Of a stretch of 64,000 nucleotides of DNA, positions 1-8,459 are shown piece after piece. The stretch covers positions 124,001 to 188,000 of the forward strand of contig CAVVGE010000008.1 of NCBI GenBank assembly GCA_963747735.1, read 5' to 3'. A program made the position numbers and the translations under genes. Within the stretch, counting starts at the first letter, position 1; the number at the start of each line of letters is the position of its first letter. Origin of the DNA: AP-15 sp963747735 (GTDB lineage: Bacteria; Pseudomonadota; Alphaproteobacteria; ATCC43930; CGMCC-115725). The notes beneath the pieces were generated by a model. It saw nothing but the letters and a program-made list of their open reading frames with translations. It was not told where the DNA came from and made no database searches.

Positions 1-759
1 CGGCTCGAATGGATCGGCGCCGGGGATTTGTTGGAAAACTTTCCCGAGCTGACCCTGACCGAGGCGCAGCGCGACATTTACGGCCGGATCGACGATCCGC
101 TCTATCGCGAGCTGGTCAAGGATCTATGCCTCGACCGCGGCCTGCGCCACGATATCTTCGTGCGCGGCCCGCAGCGCCTGTCGGCGGCGGACCGGGATGC
201 GGCACTTGGCGAGATCGCGTTGACGGCAACGGTCGGCGCGGAGGATTTCCAATATGAAATCCGCATGGCTGAAGGAAAAGCCGAGCTGGCACGGGACTTT
301 TATGGTGCGATGACAGCCGCTCTCGCAGCCGGCCCGCGGACGGTCGGCGATTTGTTGGCATTGCCGTCAGCCGAGGGCCAGACCGGCAAGGCCGCGGAAT
401 TGGTCGGGGTGCTGATCGGCACCGGACAGGCCGCGCCGATGCTGCGACCCGGATCGCATCAGTCGGCGGCCGCGGCCGCGCTCAACCGGCTGCTTGCCGA
501 AGCTTTTGGCCGATTGGAGCATCGGGCGACGCCGCTCGCCTTCGCCTCGACCGCGATCGGCGGCGGGCTGCCGGCGAGCGCCTTCGAGCTCTTTGTCCAG
601 CACCGGGTCGAGCGCGGCGAGGACGAAAGCTCGCTCGAATCCTGGATCGGTTGGCTCGGCCCCGGGCTGGAGCCGGCGGCGCAGCAGCAGCTGCGCGACC
701 TGCTTCAGCGCATCATCGCCCGCCGGCTGCCGATCTTGCGGATGGCTGGGCTTTTGTAA
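1..759 (+). CDS. Methyltransferase regulatory-domain protein, C-terminal part (5' end outside window)
   Basis: The frame is open from the first base (begins RLEWIGAGDLLENFPELT), so this is the C-terminal part of a longer gene that starts outside the window. The pattern LENFPELT, then an aspartate/arginine-rich stretch and HDIFVRGPQRLS, resembles the predicted regulatory domain that follows class I SAM-dependent methyltransferase domains (PF10119 type). The remaining part is alpha-helical and ends ARRLPILRMAGLL. The catalytic SAM-binding region is not in the window, so the substrate cannot be judged. The gene converges on the PEP-CTERM gene, with only two bases between the stops. The family call is recognition by eye and is moderately sure. 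Confidence 0.6.
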   Translation, partial: RLEWIGAGDLLENFPELTLTEAQRDIYGRIDDPLYRELVKDLCLDRGLRHDIFVRGPQRLSAADRDAALGEIALTATVGAEDFQYEIRMAEGKAELARDFYGAMTAALAAGPRTVGDLLALPSAEGQTGKAAELVGVLIGTGQAAPMLRPGSHQSAAAAALNRLLAEAFGRLEHRATPLAFASTAIGGGLPASAFELFVQHRVERGEDESSLESWIGWLGPGLEPAAQQQLRDLLQRIIARRLPILRMAGLL

Positions 760-761
760 GC

Positions 762-1592
762 CTATCCTCGGCGGCGCCGCCGCAGCGCGATGCCGAGGCC
801 GGCGAGGGCGGAACCGAGCAGCCCCAGCGAAGCCGGCTCCGGCGCCGCCGTCGGGGCCACGACATCGGCGGTCAGCGTGTAATCGAAAGCCTGCCCCAGC
901 TTGCCGAAGGCGGCACCCTCGTCGGTGACGATCTCGAGCTCGGCGGTTTCGATACCCGGCGTCAGCGACGAAAAGTCGATCTTCAGATCGAAATTGCCGC
1001 CTTCGTTCAAAACCTTGCCGGCAGAAAAATTGGCCAATGAAAAATCCGCGCCACCGAGCTGAACGCTCTCCAACAGGGTCAACCCGGTCAGCATTTTGTT
1101 GCCCGGATCGGTCGAGACATTGCTGATCAGCAAATCCTCGACGCCGCCGGCACCCGGGGCGAGCTTGCCGAAATTGATCGTGCCGCCCGGCGCCGTGGTG
1201 CTCTGATACTGCGGCCCGACCCCGGTGCCGCTCAAGGTCACGCTCCCCGACTGGCCGGACTTCGTCTTCAGGTCGATCGCGCCGATGGCGACGGAATCAC
1301 TGGCTGCGCCCGAAACCGTCGGGCTGAACGAAAAAGTCTCGTTCAGCTTGGCCTTGCCGCTGCTGCTGAACTTGAACGGGCCGCCCGAAAACGGCGCCGT
1401 CGCCGCGTCGATTTCGCCGGAAGTGATACGGTTCAAGATGTTGAGGGTGAAGCCGTGGCTCGATGTCGTGCCGACGCGGACATCGCCGAACTGCACCGGG
1501 CCGGGGGCTGTAAACAATGCTGCATCCGCCGCCGACGCCCCGGCGGCAACCGCCCCCAGCGCCGACGCCGCGGTGAGCCATGATCGTCTCAT
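762..1592 (-). CDS. PEP-CTERM sorted exported protein with choice-of-anchor-like domain
   Basis: Probable exported protein of about 276 residues. It starts MRRSWLTAASALGAVAAG, a clear signal peptide ending near the alanine-rich ASAADA site. The mature part opens with GPVQFGDVRVGTTSSHGFTL, like the Ig-like beta-sandwich repeats of choice-of-anchor D proteins, and a second copy-like stretch begins INFGKLAPGAGGVEDL. The C-terminus is a textbook PEP-CTERM sorting signal: APEPASLGLLGSALAGLG, then a hydrophobic helix and RRRRRG. Such proteins are processed by an exosortase and placed at the cell surface; no exosortase gene lies in this window. I chose the ATG at 1592 rather than the longer frame to 1652 because it begins the signal peptide and has a GGAG ribosome site about 8 bases upstream. 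Confidence 0.8.
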   Translation of the reverse strand: MRRSWLTAASALGAVAAGASAADAALFTAPGPVQFGDVRVGTTSSHGFTLNILNRITSGEIDAATAPFSGGPFKFSSSGKAKLNETFSFSPTVSGAASDSVAIGAIDLKTKSGQSGSVTLSGTGVGPQYQSTTAPGGTINFGKLAPGAGGVEDLLISNVSTDPGNKMLTGLTLLESVQLGGADFSLANFSAGKVLNEGGNFDLKIDFSSLTPGIETAELEIVTDEGAAFGKLGQAFDYTLTADVVAPTAAPEPASLGLLGSALAGLGIALRRRRRG

Positions 1593-1811
1593 CTTTGTCT
1601 CCGACCCGTACCAGCGATAAAAAATAGGCGGGGTCCGCCCGGGTTCAAGCAAAACGCGGAAACTTATATAGTTAATTCGCGTATTTTTTGCGGGTATGGA
1701 TGGCGGGTGTCGCCGACGGCCCGCCGCATCGAAACCCGACGGGCGGTTCGATCGTTGGTTCCGGGCCCCTCCCCTCGGGCCATCCCGGAGCGACGAGCAA
1801 AACGCGCCGCA

Positions 1812-2924
1812 CTACTGCCGGTTGTTGTCGTCCTCGTCGCCCGGCGGCGGGATTTTGGCGCGCAACCGAGCGATCGTATAGCGTTTGACCTGCTGCGCCC
1901 ATTGCGAGTCGATCGCCTGGGTAAGCCCCAGTCCGGGGACCCTGACGTCGAGAGCAAGATTGCTGACATAGAGCCATTTGCCGTCGAGGCTGAAGGCCGG
2001 GCTCGCCGGGAACAGCAGGCCCTGGGGCACGCCCTTTTCGATGCCGGCAAAATCGCCGAGCTTGGCGATGACCTTCCCCGTCGGGTCGAGGACGACGATC
2101 TCGTCCGACTGGTTGGCCACCGCCCAGATGTTGTCGCGGCGGTCGATGACGATGCCGTCGGCGCCGTTGATGCTGTTGACGAAAACCGAGGGTGTCCCGG
2201 CGGTGCCGCCGGCGCCGACCGGAATTTTGATGATCTGGTCGTTGCCGGTATTGGCCGCGAACAGGGTCTTGCCGGCGTTGTCGAACTCGATGCCGTTGGC
2301 GCCGAAGGGCGGAAACCCGGTCGTGGTCAGGCTCGCATCCTCGACCCAGATCGTGCCGAGCCGCTGGGCGCCGGTGCCGCCGTTCGGCCCGGTTTTCCAG
2401 ACGATGCCCTGGAAGGAGTTGGAAATGTAGACATTGCCGGCGGCATCGAAGGTCAGCCCGTTGAGCCCGGCTTTCGCCGGATCGGTGCCCGGGGTGTTGG
2501 GATCGGGCGTGCCGGTCGTGCTCGCCGTCATGAACAGGCTCGAAGCTCCGGTCCGCGGATCGACCTGAAGTGCCACGCCGGCGCCTAAATCGAGCACGAT
2601 CAGCTTTCGCGTCACCGGGTTGAAGGCGAGCCCGAGCGTGTGCGGGCTGGAGCCCTGGATCGCCACCTGGCGGATCAGCTGGCCATTGGGTGCGAAGACG
2701 AAGAGCTGGCTGTTGCCGGACACCGCTCCCTGGCTGTTGAAGCCGAAGGTCGTCGCCAAAACATTGCCGTTCGGGCCGACGGTCAGGCCTTCCGGCCCGG
2801 TCGCCCCCTTGGGCAGCACGGCAAAGATATCGACATTGCCGCGGTCCCAGGCCGCGGCCGGCGCGATCCCGGCGAGCGCCGTCAACCCGGCCAAGACGAC
2901 CCCTCCGATCCACTGTGTTCTCAT
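1812..2924 (-). CDS. Secreted SMP-30/gluconolactonase-like beta-propeller protein
   Basis: About 370 residues. An N-terminal signal peptide (MRTQWIGGVVLAGLTALAG, cleavage near PAAAW) indicates export. The rest is made of beta-propeller blades with repeated glycine-aspartate/asparagine turns such as EGLTVGPNGNVLATTF, NGLTFDAAGNVYISN, NGIEFDNAGKTLFAANT and DGIVIDRRDNIWAVAN, typical of SMP-30/NHL-like proteins. The end is rich in charged and polar residues (GDEDDNNRQ). Enzymatic activity cannot be deduced, and many such proteins only bind ligands. It is divergent to the beta-helix gene at 3041, with a palindrome in the shared upstream region. Confidence in the fold is good; in the function, low. 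Confidence 0.75.
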   Translation of the reverse strand: MRTQWIGGVVLAGLTALAGIAPAAAWDRGNVDIFAVLPKGATGPEGLTVGPNGNVLATTFGFNSQGAVSGNSQLFVFAPNGQLIRQVAIQGSSPHTLGLAFNPVTRKLIVLDLGAGVALQVDPRTGASSLFMTASTTGTPDPNTPGTDPAKAGLNGLTFDAAGNVYISNSFQGIVWKTGPNGGTGAQRLGTIWVEDASLTTTGFPPFGANGIEFDNAGKTLFAANTGNDQIIKIPVGAGGTAGTPSVFVNSINGADGIVIDRRDNIWAVANQSDEIVVLDPTGKVIAKLGDFAGIEKGVPQGLLFPASPAFSLDGKWLYVSNLALDVRVPGLGLTQAIDSQWAQQVKRYTIARLRAKIPPPGDEDDNNRQ

Positions 2925-2957
2925 CCCGTCATCCTCCCTGAGAGTAAGGTTAATAAC

Positions 2958-2973
2958 GTAAAGGCACCTTTAC
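2958..2973. promoter_or_regulatory. Palindrome in the divergent promoter region, possible operator
   Basis: GTAAAGG-CA-CCTTTAC is a perfect 7+2+7 inverted repeat lying 34 bases upstream of the minus-strand propeller gene and about 68 bases before the plus-strand repeat-protein frame. An incomplete copy of one arm (AGAGTAAGG, 2941-2949) lies just beside it, and the right arm continues as CCTTTACTCT. The position and A/T-rich setting suit a dimeric regulator site, but no regulator gene is nearby. Confidence 0.4.
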
Positions 2974-3040
2974 TCTTGATTGCTGCGGTGTAGCGCACTC
3001 GGCACTACCGATAAAGCAAAAAAAGCGAAGCGCGCCACGG

Positions 3041-4981
3041 ATGCCAAACCGAAAGGTTTCCATTATATTCCGCCTCTCGGAGATGGCCGCCGCAGCATCA
3101 GGCGGGCAGAACGGTTCCGGCCGAGGCCGGCCGAGGGAGACGGAACAATTGTCCAGCTATCTGACCGGCCCAAACCCCGACGGCGTCAAGTTGACCGATC
3201 CGTCGACGAGCCCGGTGACCGTGACCAGCGTCGGGTCGATCTCGTCGCGGCCGAACGGCTTCGCCCTTTACGGCTCGCCGGCGGTCGCCTGGAACATCAC
3301 CAATCTCGGCCGCATCACGGCGAGCGGCACGGCCTCGACCGGCGTCCTCCTCGAAAAAGGCGGCACCGTCACCAATGGCGAGGCAGGAGGCGGCGGGTAC
3401 ATAGCCGGCGGCCGGCAAGGCATCTCGATCGCCCAGGCTGCCGGCACCGTGACCAATTTCGGATCGATCGCGGGTTCCGCCGCCGGTGGGACCGGGATCT
3501 TTTTGCATGCCGGCGGCACCCTGGCCAATTTCGGTGCGATCACCGGCTACCAAACCGGCGCCGATATCACCGGCGCGACCGGGACGATCACCAATTACGG
3601 AACGATCCGCGCCACCGGCACGATTTTGACCTACGGGGTGGTGCTCAACGCCACCGCGGGTAATTTCTTGACCAACAGCAAGACCGGCTATATCGGCGCG
3701 ACCGGCGGCGTCGGCGTCTTCGGCACGGCGGGCCCGGCCACTATCCTCAACTCCGGCACCATCGAAAACAGGATCATCATCGAGCAGGGCGGCAGGATCG
3801 CCAACGGGCAGGCCGGCTCGACCGGCGGCTCGATCAGCGGCGATATCGTCATCCGCGGCGCGCCCGGCACCATCGTAAACTATGGCGAGATGACGAGCGG
3901 GTTTGACGTCGGTGTCGAATTGAACCATGGCGGCATGGTCAGCAACGCCCAGGCGAGCGCCGTGATCGCCCCGTCGAACTATGCGGCTGAGGGTGTCGCC
4001 ATCTATGGCGGGTTCGGCACGGTCGGCAACCTCGGCACGATATCGGTGGCCGGGACCGATGGCGGAGACGCAGTTTTTCTCGGCAATGGCGGCACCGTCG
4101 TCAACGGCTCTTCGGCGGTATCGACGGCGATGCTGAAGGACGATCTGTTCAGCAAGGATACCGGGATCGAGGTCAGGGAAGCTCCCGGAACGGTCACCAA
4201 TTTCGGCTCGATCATCGGCGGCTACGGGATCTTTTTGCGCGCCGACGGCAAAGTCGCCAATGCCGGCAGCGCCGCCTATATCAGCGGCCAATATTTCGGC
4301 GTCGTCATCCAGACCACCGCAGCGAATTCCGGCGTTACCAATCTCGGCACGATCAAGGGGGTCGGCGCCAGCAACAATCCGGGGTTTGGCAGCATCGGCG
4401 CGGGCTTGTTCGGCGGCGGCAACATCACCAATGGCAGCAACAGCGACAGGGCTGCGCTGATCAATGCCGATCTGAGCGGGCTGACCACGGGCGGTCCTGG
4501 AACGATCAGCACCGCAGTGGAGATCGACGGGCTTGGCACGGTCGCCAATTTCGGCACGGTCAGCGGCACCCGGACCGGTGTCTCGCTGGGCGGCGGCAAA
4601 GTGATGAACGGGTCGAGCGCGGACCGTGCCGCTCTCGTCTCCGGGGCTTCGTACGGCATCGTCGTCAGCTCCGCCGCCACAGCCGCATCGCTTGTGACGA
4701 ATTTCGGGTCGGTCGCCGCGACCGGGACCGCCGGGATCGGCGTCAGCCTCGACAATGGCGGCAACAACACCGTGACAAACGCCGGCGCGATTACCGGAGC
4801 CAGTGGCACCGCGGTCGCCTTCGGCGCCGGCAATGACAAGCTGATCGTCGATCCCGGAGCGGTGTTCGATGGTGCCGTCATCGGCGGCGGCGGCATCAAA
4901 CGAGATCGATTTCGGCAAGACCGGGACCCTGCGCCTGAACCCGGAATATTCCGGCTTCTCCACCGTGCGGCTCGGCAATAG
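3041..4981 (+). CDS. Beta-helical repeat surface/secreted protein, N-terminal section (frameshifted gene)
   Basis: First open section of a gene that continues in the +1 frame to 6497. It holds many copies of a degenerate repeat of the form GTVTNFGSI-G---GIFL--GGTLANFG, typical of beta-helix adhesin-like proteins. Coding identity breaks down near position 4895, where VFDGAVIGGGG turns into an arginine-rich tail. The other frame picks up immediately as SNEIDFGKTGTLRL, the expected continuation. One extra base (an A near 4895) explains it: the whole span of 3457 bases is one base over a multiple of three. No clear N-terminal signal peptide is seen, as expected for type I secretion. The start is uncertain; an internal ATG gives MAAAASGGQNGSG. 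Confidence 0.65.
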   Translation: MPNRKVSIIFRLSEMAAAASGGQNGSGRGRPRETEQLSSYLTGPNPDGVKLTDPSTSPVTVTSVGSISSRPNGFALYGSPAVAWNITNLGRITASGTASTGVLLEKGGTVTNGEAGGGGYIAGGRQGISIAQAAGTVTNFGSIAGSAAGGTGIFLHAGGTLANFGAITGYQTGADITGATGTITNYGTIRATGTILTYGVVLNATAGNFLTNSKTGYIGATGGVGVFGTAGPATILNSGTIENRIIIEQGGRIANGQAGSTGGSISGDIVIRGAPGTIVNYGEMTSGFDVGVELNHGGMVSNAQASAVIAPSNYAAEGVAIYGGFGTVGNLGTISVAGTDGGDAVFLGNGGTVVNGSSAVSTAMLKDDLFSKDTGIEVREAPGTVTNFGSIIGGYGIFLRADGKVANAGSAAYISGQYFGVVIQTTAANSGVTNLGTIKGVGASNNPGFGSIGAGLFGGGNITNGSNSDRAALINADLSGLTTGGPGTISTAVEIDGLGTVANFGTVSGTRTGVSLGGGKVMNGSSADRAALVSGASYGIVVSSAATAASLVTNFGSVAATGTAGIGVSLDNGGNNTVTNAGAITGASGTAVAFGAGNDKLIVDPGAVFDGAVIGGGGIKRDRFRQDRDPAPEPGIFRLLHRAARQ

Positions 4982-6497
4982 CGGGGCGGACAGCCTGACC
5001 TTGACCGAGGCCGATTTTGTCGGGCTCGCCGGCAATGCGATCACCGTTTATGGGGGCAATGTCGCCGACACCGTCAACGCCGGCACGCTTTCGGCCGGCC
5101 ATCGGCTGAGCTATTTCGGCACCAAAGGCAAGGACAAGATCACCGGCGGCGCCGGCAACGATACCTTCACCTTTGCGGCGGCGGCGCTGACTGGCGCCGA
5201 CACGGTTGCCGGCAATGGCGGCAGCGATACGGTCGCGGTGACGACCGGCGGCACGCTCGGCGCGGGCGGGGTGACCGGGGTCGAGAGCTTTCGCCTGGCC
5301 GCCGCCGCCGCCGACAGCCTGGTCTTGACCGACCACAATTTCTCCGGGCTTACCGGCCATGTCGTCACCGTGCACGGCGGCAACGCCGGCGACACGATCG
5401 ACGCCTCGAAGCTGTCCTCCTCGAACCGGGTCGTTCTGTTCGGCGGCAATGGGGCGGACCGGTTTACCGGTGGCGCGGGAAACGACCGGTTTTCCTTCGC
5501 CGCGGCGGCGCTGACCTTCGCCGACAAGGTCAATGGCGGCGCGGGCGCGGACGAGCTCGACATCACCAGCGCCGGTGTCGCCGGAGTGAGCGGGGTGAGC
5601 GGCATTGAAACCATCCGCCTGTCGAATGCCGGGGCCGACGCGCTGTTGCTCGGCAACGCCAATTTCGCCGGCACCAAAGGAGACACGATCACCGTAATCG
5701 GCGGCAGCGCCGGGAATGTCGTGATTGCCGAGGCCGTGTCGGCGCCGCATCGCGTGACCTTTGTCGGCGGCGCCGGCCCGGATTTGTTTCTCGACGGCAG
5801 TGGCGCCGACACATTCAAATTTGCTGCAACGAGCCTGTCGGCGGCGGATGTCGCGCAGGGCGGCGGCGGCAGCGACCGGCTCGTCATGACGACCGCCGGC
5901 ACGGTCGCCGCCGGCGGCGTCAGCGGGGTCGAAACCTATGTGCTGGGGAATGGCGGCGCCGATACCCTGACCTTGACCAACGCCAATTTCACCGAGGTGA
6001 CCGGGAGCGCGATCACGGTCATGGGCGGCGATGACGGCAACCGCATCAGCGAGGCCGCGGTTGCGGCAACGGATATGGTGACGATGCGCGGCGGCATCGG
6101 CGCCGACATCCTGATCGCCGGCCGGCACGCGATGATGTTCGGCGGCGGCGGCGCGGATTTGTTCGAGCTTGCGACCCCGGGCACGAGCGCGAGCCCCGAC
6201 CGGAACACAATGGAAGACTTCGCCCACGGCAGCGACAGGCTCGCCTTCTCCGACACCGGATTCCGGCTCGGCCTGGCGAAAGCGGGCGCCACGCCGCAGA
6301 AGCTGCCGGCGGGCCTGTTCTTGCCCAAGACCAACGGCACCTTCGACAAGTCGGGTGAGCGCTTTCCCTACGACAAGAGTTCCGGCGCTCTCTATTTCGA
6401 CGCCGACGGCAGCGGCGCCAGCGATCCACGCCAGCTCGTCGCGACTCTCTCCAACCACGCCGCCGTCACTGCGAGCGACCTCTTTTTCGTATCGTGA
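4869..6497 (+). CDS. RTX-like calcium-binding / type I secretion C-terminal section of the repeat protein
   Basis: Continuation of the preceding repeat gene in another frame; real homology starts near 4896 (SNEIDFGKTG), not at the first Met. It contains about five copies of a block of roughly 85-95 residues with L-N-A/F-G---TVHGGNAGDTIDAS, then FGGNGADRFTGGAGNDRF and SFAAAAL. The glycine/aspartate nonapeptides (GGAGNDTF, GGAGNDRF, GGGGADLF) are calcium-binding RTX-type turns. The C-terminus, AVTASDLFFVS, fits an uncleaved type I secretion signal. No ABC exporter is present in the window. The same C-terminal plan recurs in the protein ending at 59214. Confidence 0.7.
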   Translation: MVPSSAAAASNEIDFGKTGTLRLNPEYSGFSTVRLGNSGADSLTLTEADFVGLAGNAITVYGGNVADTVNAGTLSAGHRLSYFGTKGKDKITGGAGNDTFTFAAAALTGADTVAGNGGSDTVAVTTGGTLGAGGVTGVESFRLAAAAADSLVLTDHNFSGLTGHVVTVHGGNAGDTIDASKLSSSNRVVLFGGNGADRFTGGAGNDRFSFAAAALTFADKVNGGAGADELDITSAGVAGVSGVSGIETIRLSNAGADALLLGNANFAGTKGDTITVIGGSAGNVVIAEAVSAPHRVTFVGGAGPDLFLDGSGADTFKFAATSLSAADVAQGGGGSDRLVMTTAGTVAAGGVSGVETYVLGNGGADTLTLTNANFTEVTGSAITVMGGDDGNRISEAAVAATDMVTMRGGIGADILIAGRHAMMFGGGGADLFELATPGTSASPDRNTMEDFAHGSDRLAFSDTGFRLGLAKAGATPQKLPAGLFLPKTNGTFDKSGERFPYDKSSGALYFDADGSGASDPRQLVATLSNHAAVTASDLFFVS

Positions 6498-6509
6498 TGC
6501 AGCGGACGG

Positions 6510-8318
6510 TCAATCCTCGGCACGCGCCTTCACGTAAGAGCCCGGGGCGTCTTCGAGCGGGGTGAGGTTGCCGTCGCCGGGATGCCGGGCGGGTACCTCG
6601 CCGCCGGCGTATTTGGCCGCCCAGCCTTCCCACAGCGGCCACCAGGAACTGGGATATCGGGTCGCGCCGGCGAGCCATTCTTCCGGGGTCGGCGGGTTGG
6701 CGTCGTTCTGCCAATGGCCGTATTTGCCACCGGGCGGGTTGATCACGCCGGCGATGTGGCCGGACGCCGACAAGACGAACTTGACCGGCCCCTTGAAGAG
6801 ACGCGTCGCGGCATAGGTCGACCGCCACGGCGCGATGTGGTCTTCATGCGTGGACAACAGGAAGGCGGGCACCCGCACCTTGCCGAGGTCGATCGGCACG
6901 CCGGTGAGGCTGATGCCGCCGGGTTTTGCCACCAGGTTCTGCTGATACATATGGCGCAAATAAAAGCTGTGCATCGCTGCCGGCATGCGCGTCGAATCCG
7001 CGTTCCAGTAAAGCAGGTCGAACGGCAGCGGCGATTTGCCGAGCAGATAATTGTTGACGACGAACGACCAGATCAAATCGTTGGCGCGCAGCATGTTGAA
7101 GCTCGTCGCCATGTCGCGGCCTTCGAGGTAGCCCTTGTCGTCCATGCGCTTTTCGAGCGCTGTGAGCTGCTCCTCGTCGATAAAGACCGAGAGCTCGCCG
7201 GCCTCCGCAAAGTCGAGCATGGTCACGAAAAACGTGGCGCTCTTGATCCGCCGGTCGCGCTTGGCCGCCATAAAGGCGAGCGTGCAAGCAAGAAGCGTGC
7301 CGCCGAGGCAATAGCCGATTGCATTCGCCTCGCGCTCGCCGGTCGCCTGCTCGATCGCGTCGAGCGCGGCGAGCGGCCCTTTCAGCATGTAGTCGGCAAA
7401 GGTCTCGGCGGCGAGGCGCTCGTCGGGATTGACCCAGGAGATGACAAAGACGGTATGGCCCTGCGCCACGGCCCAGCGAATAAAGGAATTCTCCGGCCGC
7501 AGGTCGAGAATGTAAAACTTGTTGATCCAAGGCGGGATGATCAGCAGCGGCCGGCGTTTGACCGTTTCGGTTGTGGGCGCGTATTGAATGAGCTGGATCA
7601 GCTCGTTCTGAAAGACGACCTTGCCGGGCGTCACCGCGACATTCTCGCCGAGGCGGAACGCGGTGGTGTCGGTCATGCTGATCGCCAGCCGGCCTTTGCC
7701 GCGTTCGAGATCGCCGAGCAGGTTTTTGAGCCCGTTGATCAAGTTCCCGCCGCGGCTGTCGATCGTCGCGCGCAGCACCTCGGGATTGCTCAGCACAAAG
7801 TTTGTCGGCGACATCGCATCGATGAATTGCCGCGTATAAAAATCGATCTTGCGCGCGGTGTGCGCATCGATGCCGTCGGTGGCGTGCACCACGCCCTGCA
7901 GCCAGCGGGCGGTCAAAAGATAGCTCTGCTTGATAAAATCGAAGACCGCGTTGTCGCTCCAGGCCGGGTCGCGAAAACGCCGGTCGCCCGCGGAGGGCGC
8001 GATCAACGGCTCCGGATCGCCGCCGGCAAGGCGCTCGGCGGTGCGCTGCCACAGGCTCATATAGTCTTGCCACAGCGCGATTTGCGCCTCGACCAGGCGG
8101 CCGGGGTCGGCGAGCATCCGCGCGGTCATCTCGAAAAAAGCGCTGCCGATGGCGAGCGGGTCCGCCATCCCGATATTTTGCCCGGCGGCTTGCCGGTCCA
8201 GGAATTCGGCGACGAGACGCCGGCTCGTCTCGGCGATATCCGCGATCTGCCGCGACACTCCGGCGGCATCGGTACCGCCCGTGACACCAGCGTCGGCGCC
8301 GTGGCTCTTCTCGCTCAT
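6510..8318 (-). CDS. phaC: Class I poly(3-hydroxyalkanoate) synthase PhaC
   Basis: Polymerises (R)-3-hydroxyacyl-CoA into PHA storage granules in the cytoplasm. The 602-residue length is normal for class I PhaC. It has the N-terminal PhaC domain (DPAWSDNAVFDFIKQSYLL), an alpha/beta-hydrolase core, and the lipase-like box GYCLGG with the catalytic Cys near residue 336. The conserved PPWINKFYILDLRPENSF stretch, the catalytic Asp region (STHEDHIAPW) and the His region (LSASGHIAGVINPP) are all present. The ATG at 8318 has a GAGGAAG ribosome site. No phaA, phaB, phaP or phaR lies next to it. It converges with the RTX-like repeat gene that ends 12 bases away. Confidence 0.95.
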   Translation of the reverse strand: MSEKSHGADAGVTGGTDAAGVSRQIADIAETSRRLVAEFLDRQAAGQNIGMADPLAIGSAFFEMTARMLADPGRLVEAQIALWQDYMSLWQRTAERLAGGDPEPLIAPSAGDRRFRDPAWSDNAVFDFIKQSYLLTARWLQGVVHATDGIDAHTARKIDFYTRQFIDAMSPTNFVLSNPEVLRATIDSRGGNLINGLKNLLGDLERGKGRLAISMTDTTAFRLGENVAVTPGKVVFQNELIQLIQYAPTTETVKRRPLLIIPPWINKFYILDLRPENSFIRWAVAQGHTVFVISWVNPDERLAAETFADYMLKGPLAALDAIEQATGEREANAIGYCLGGTLLACTLAFMAAKRDRRIKSATFFVTMLDFAEAGELSVFIDEEQLTALEKRMDDKGYLEGRDMATSFNMLRANDLIWSFVVNNYLLGKSPLPFDLLYWNADSTRMPAAMHSFYLRHMYQQNLVAKPGGISLTGVPIDLGKVRVPAFLLSTHEDHIAPWRSTYAATRLFKGPVKFVLSASGHIAGVINPPGGKYGHWQNDANPPTPEEWLAGATRYPSSWWPLWEGWAAKYAGGEVPARHPGDGNLTPLEDAPGSYVKARAED

Positions 8319-8459
8319 CGCGCTTCCTCATCCGCCGGATGCAAATGTAGTGACGAGCGGCGCTGCATCTAATACACCATCGCCGATCCATCTTATCCAT
8401 CGGCCGAGGGATTTGCCGCCGGCGCGGCATCGCGGCCAATTCGGCGGGGAGGGCCGCCA

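Noticed and set aside
3098..5044. A 648-residue minus-strand frame opposite the beta-helix gene
   Set aside because: The plus strand carries clear protein repeats; the opposite frame is an Ala/Asp/Gly-rich mirror of them.
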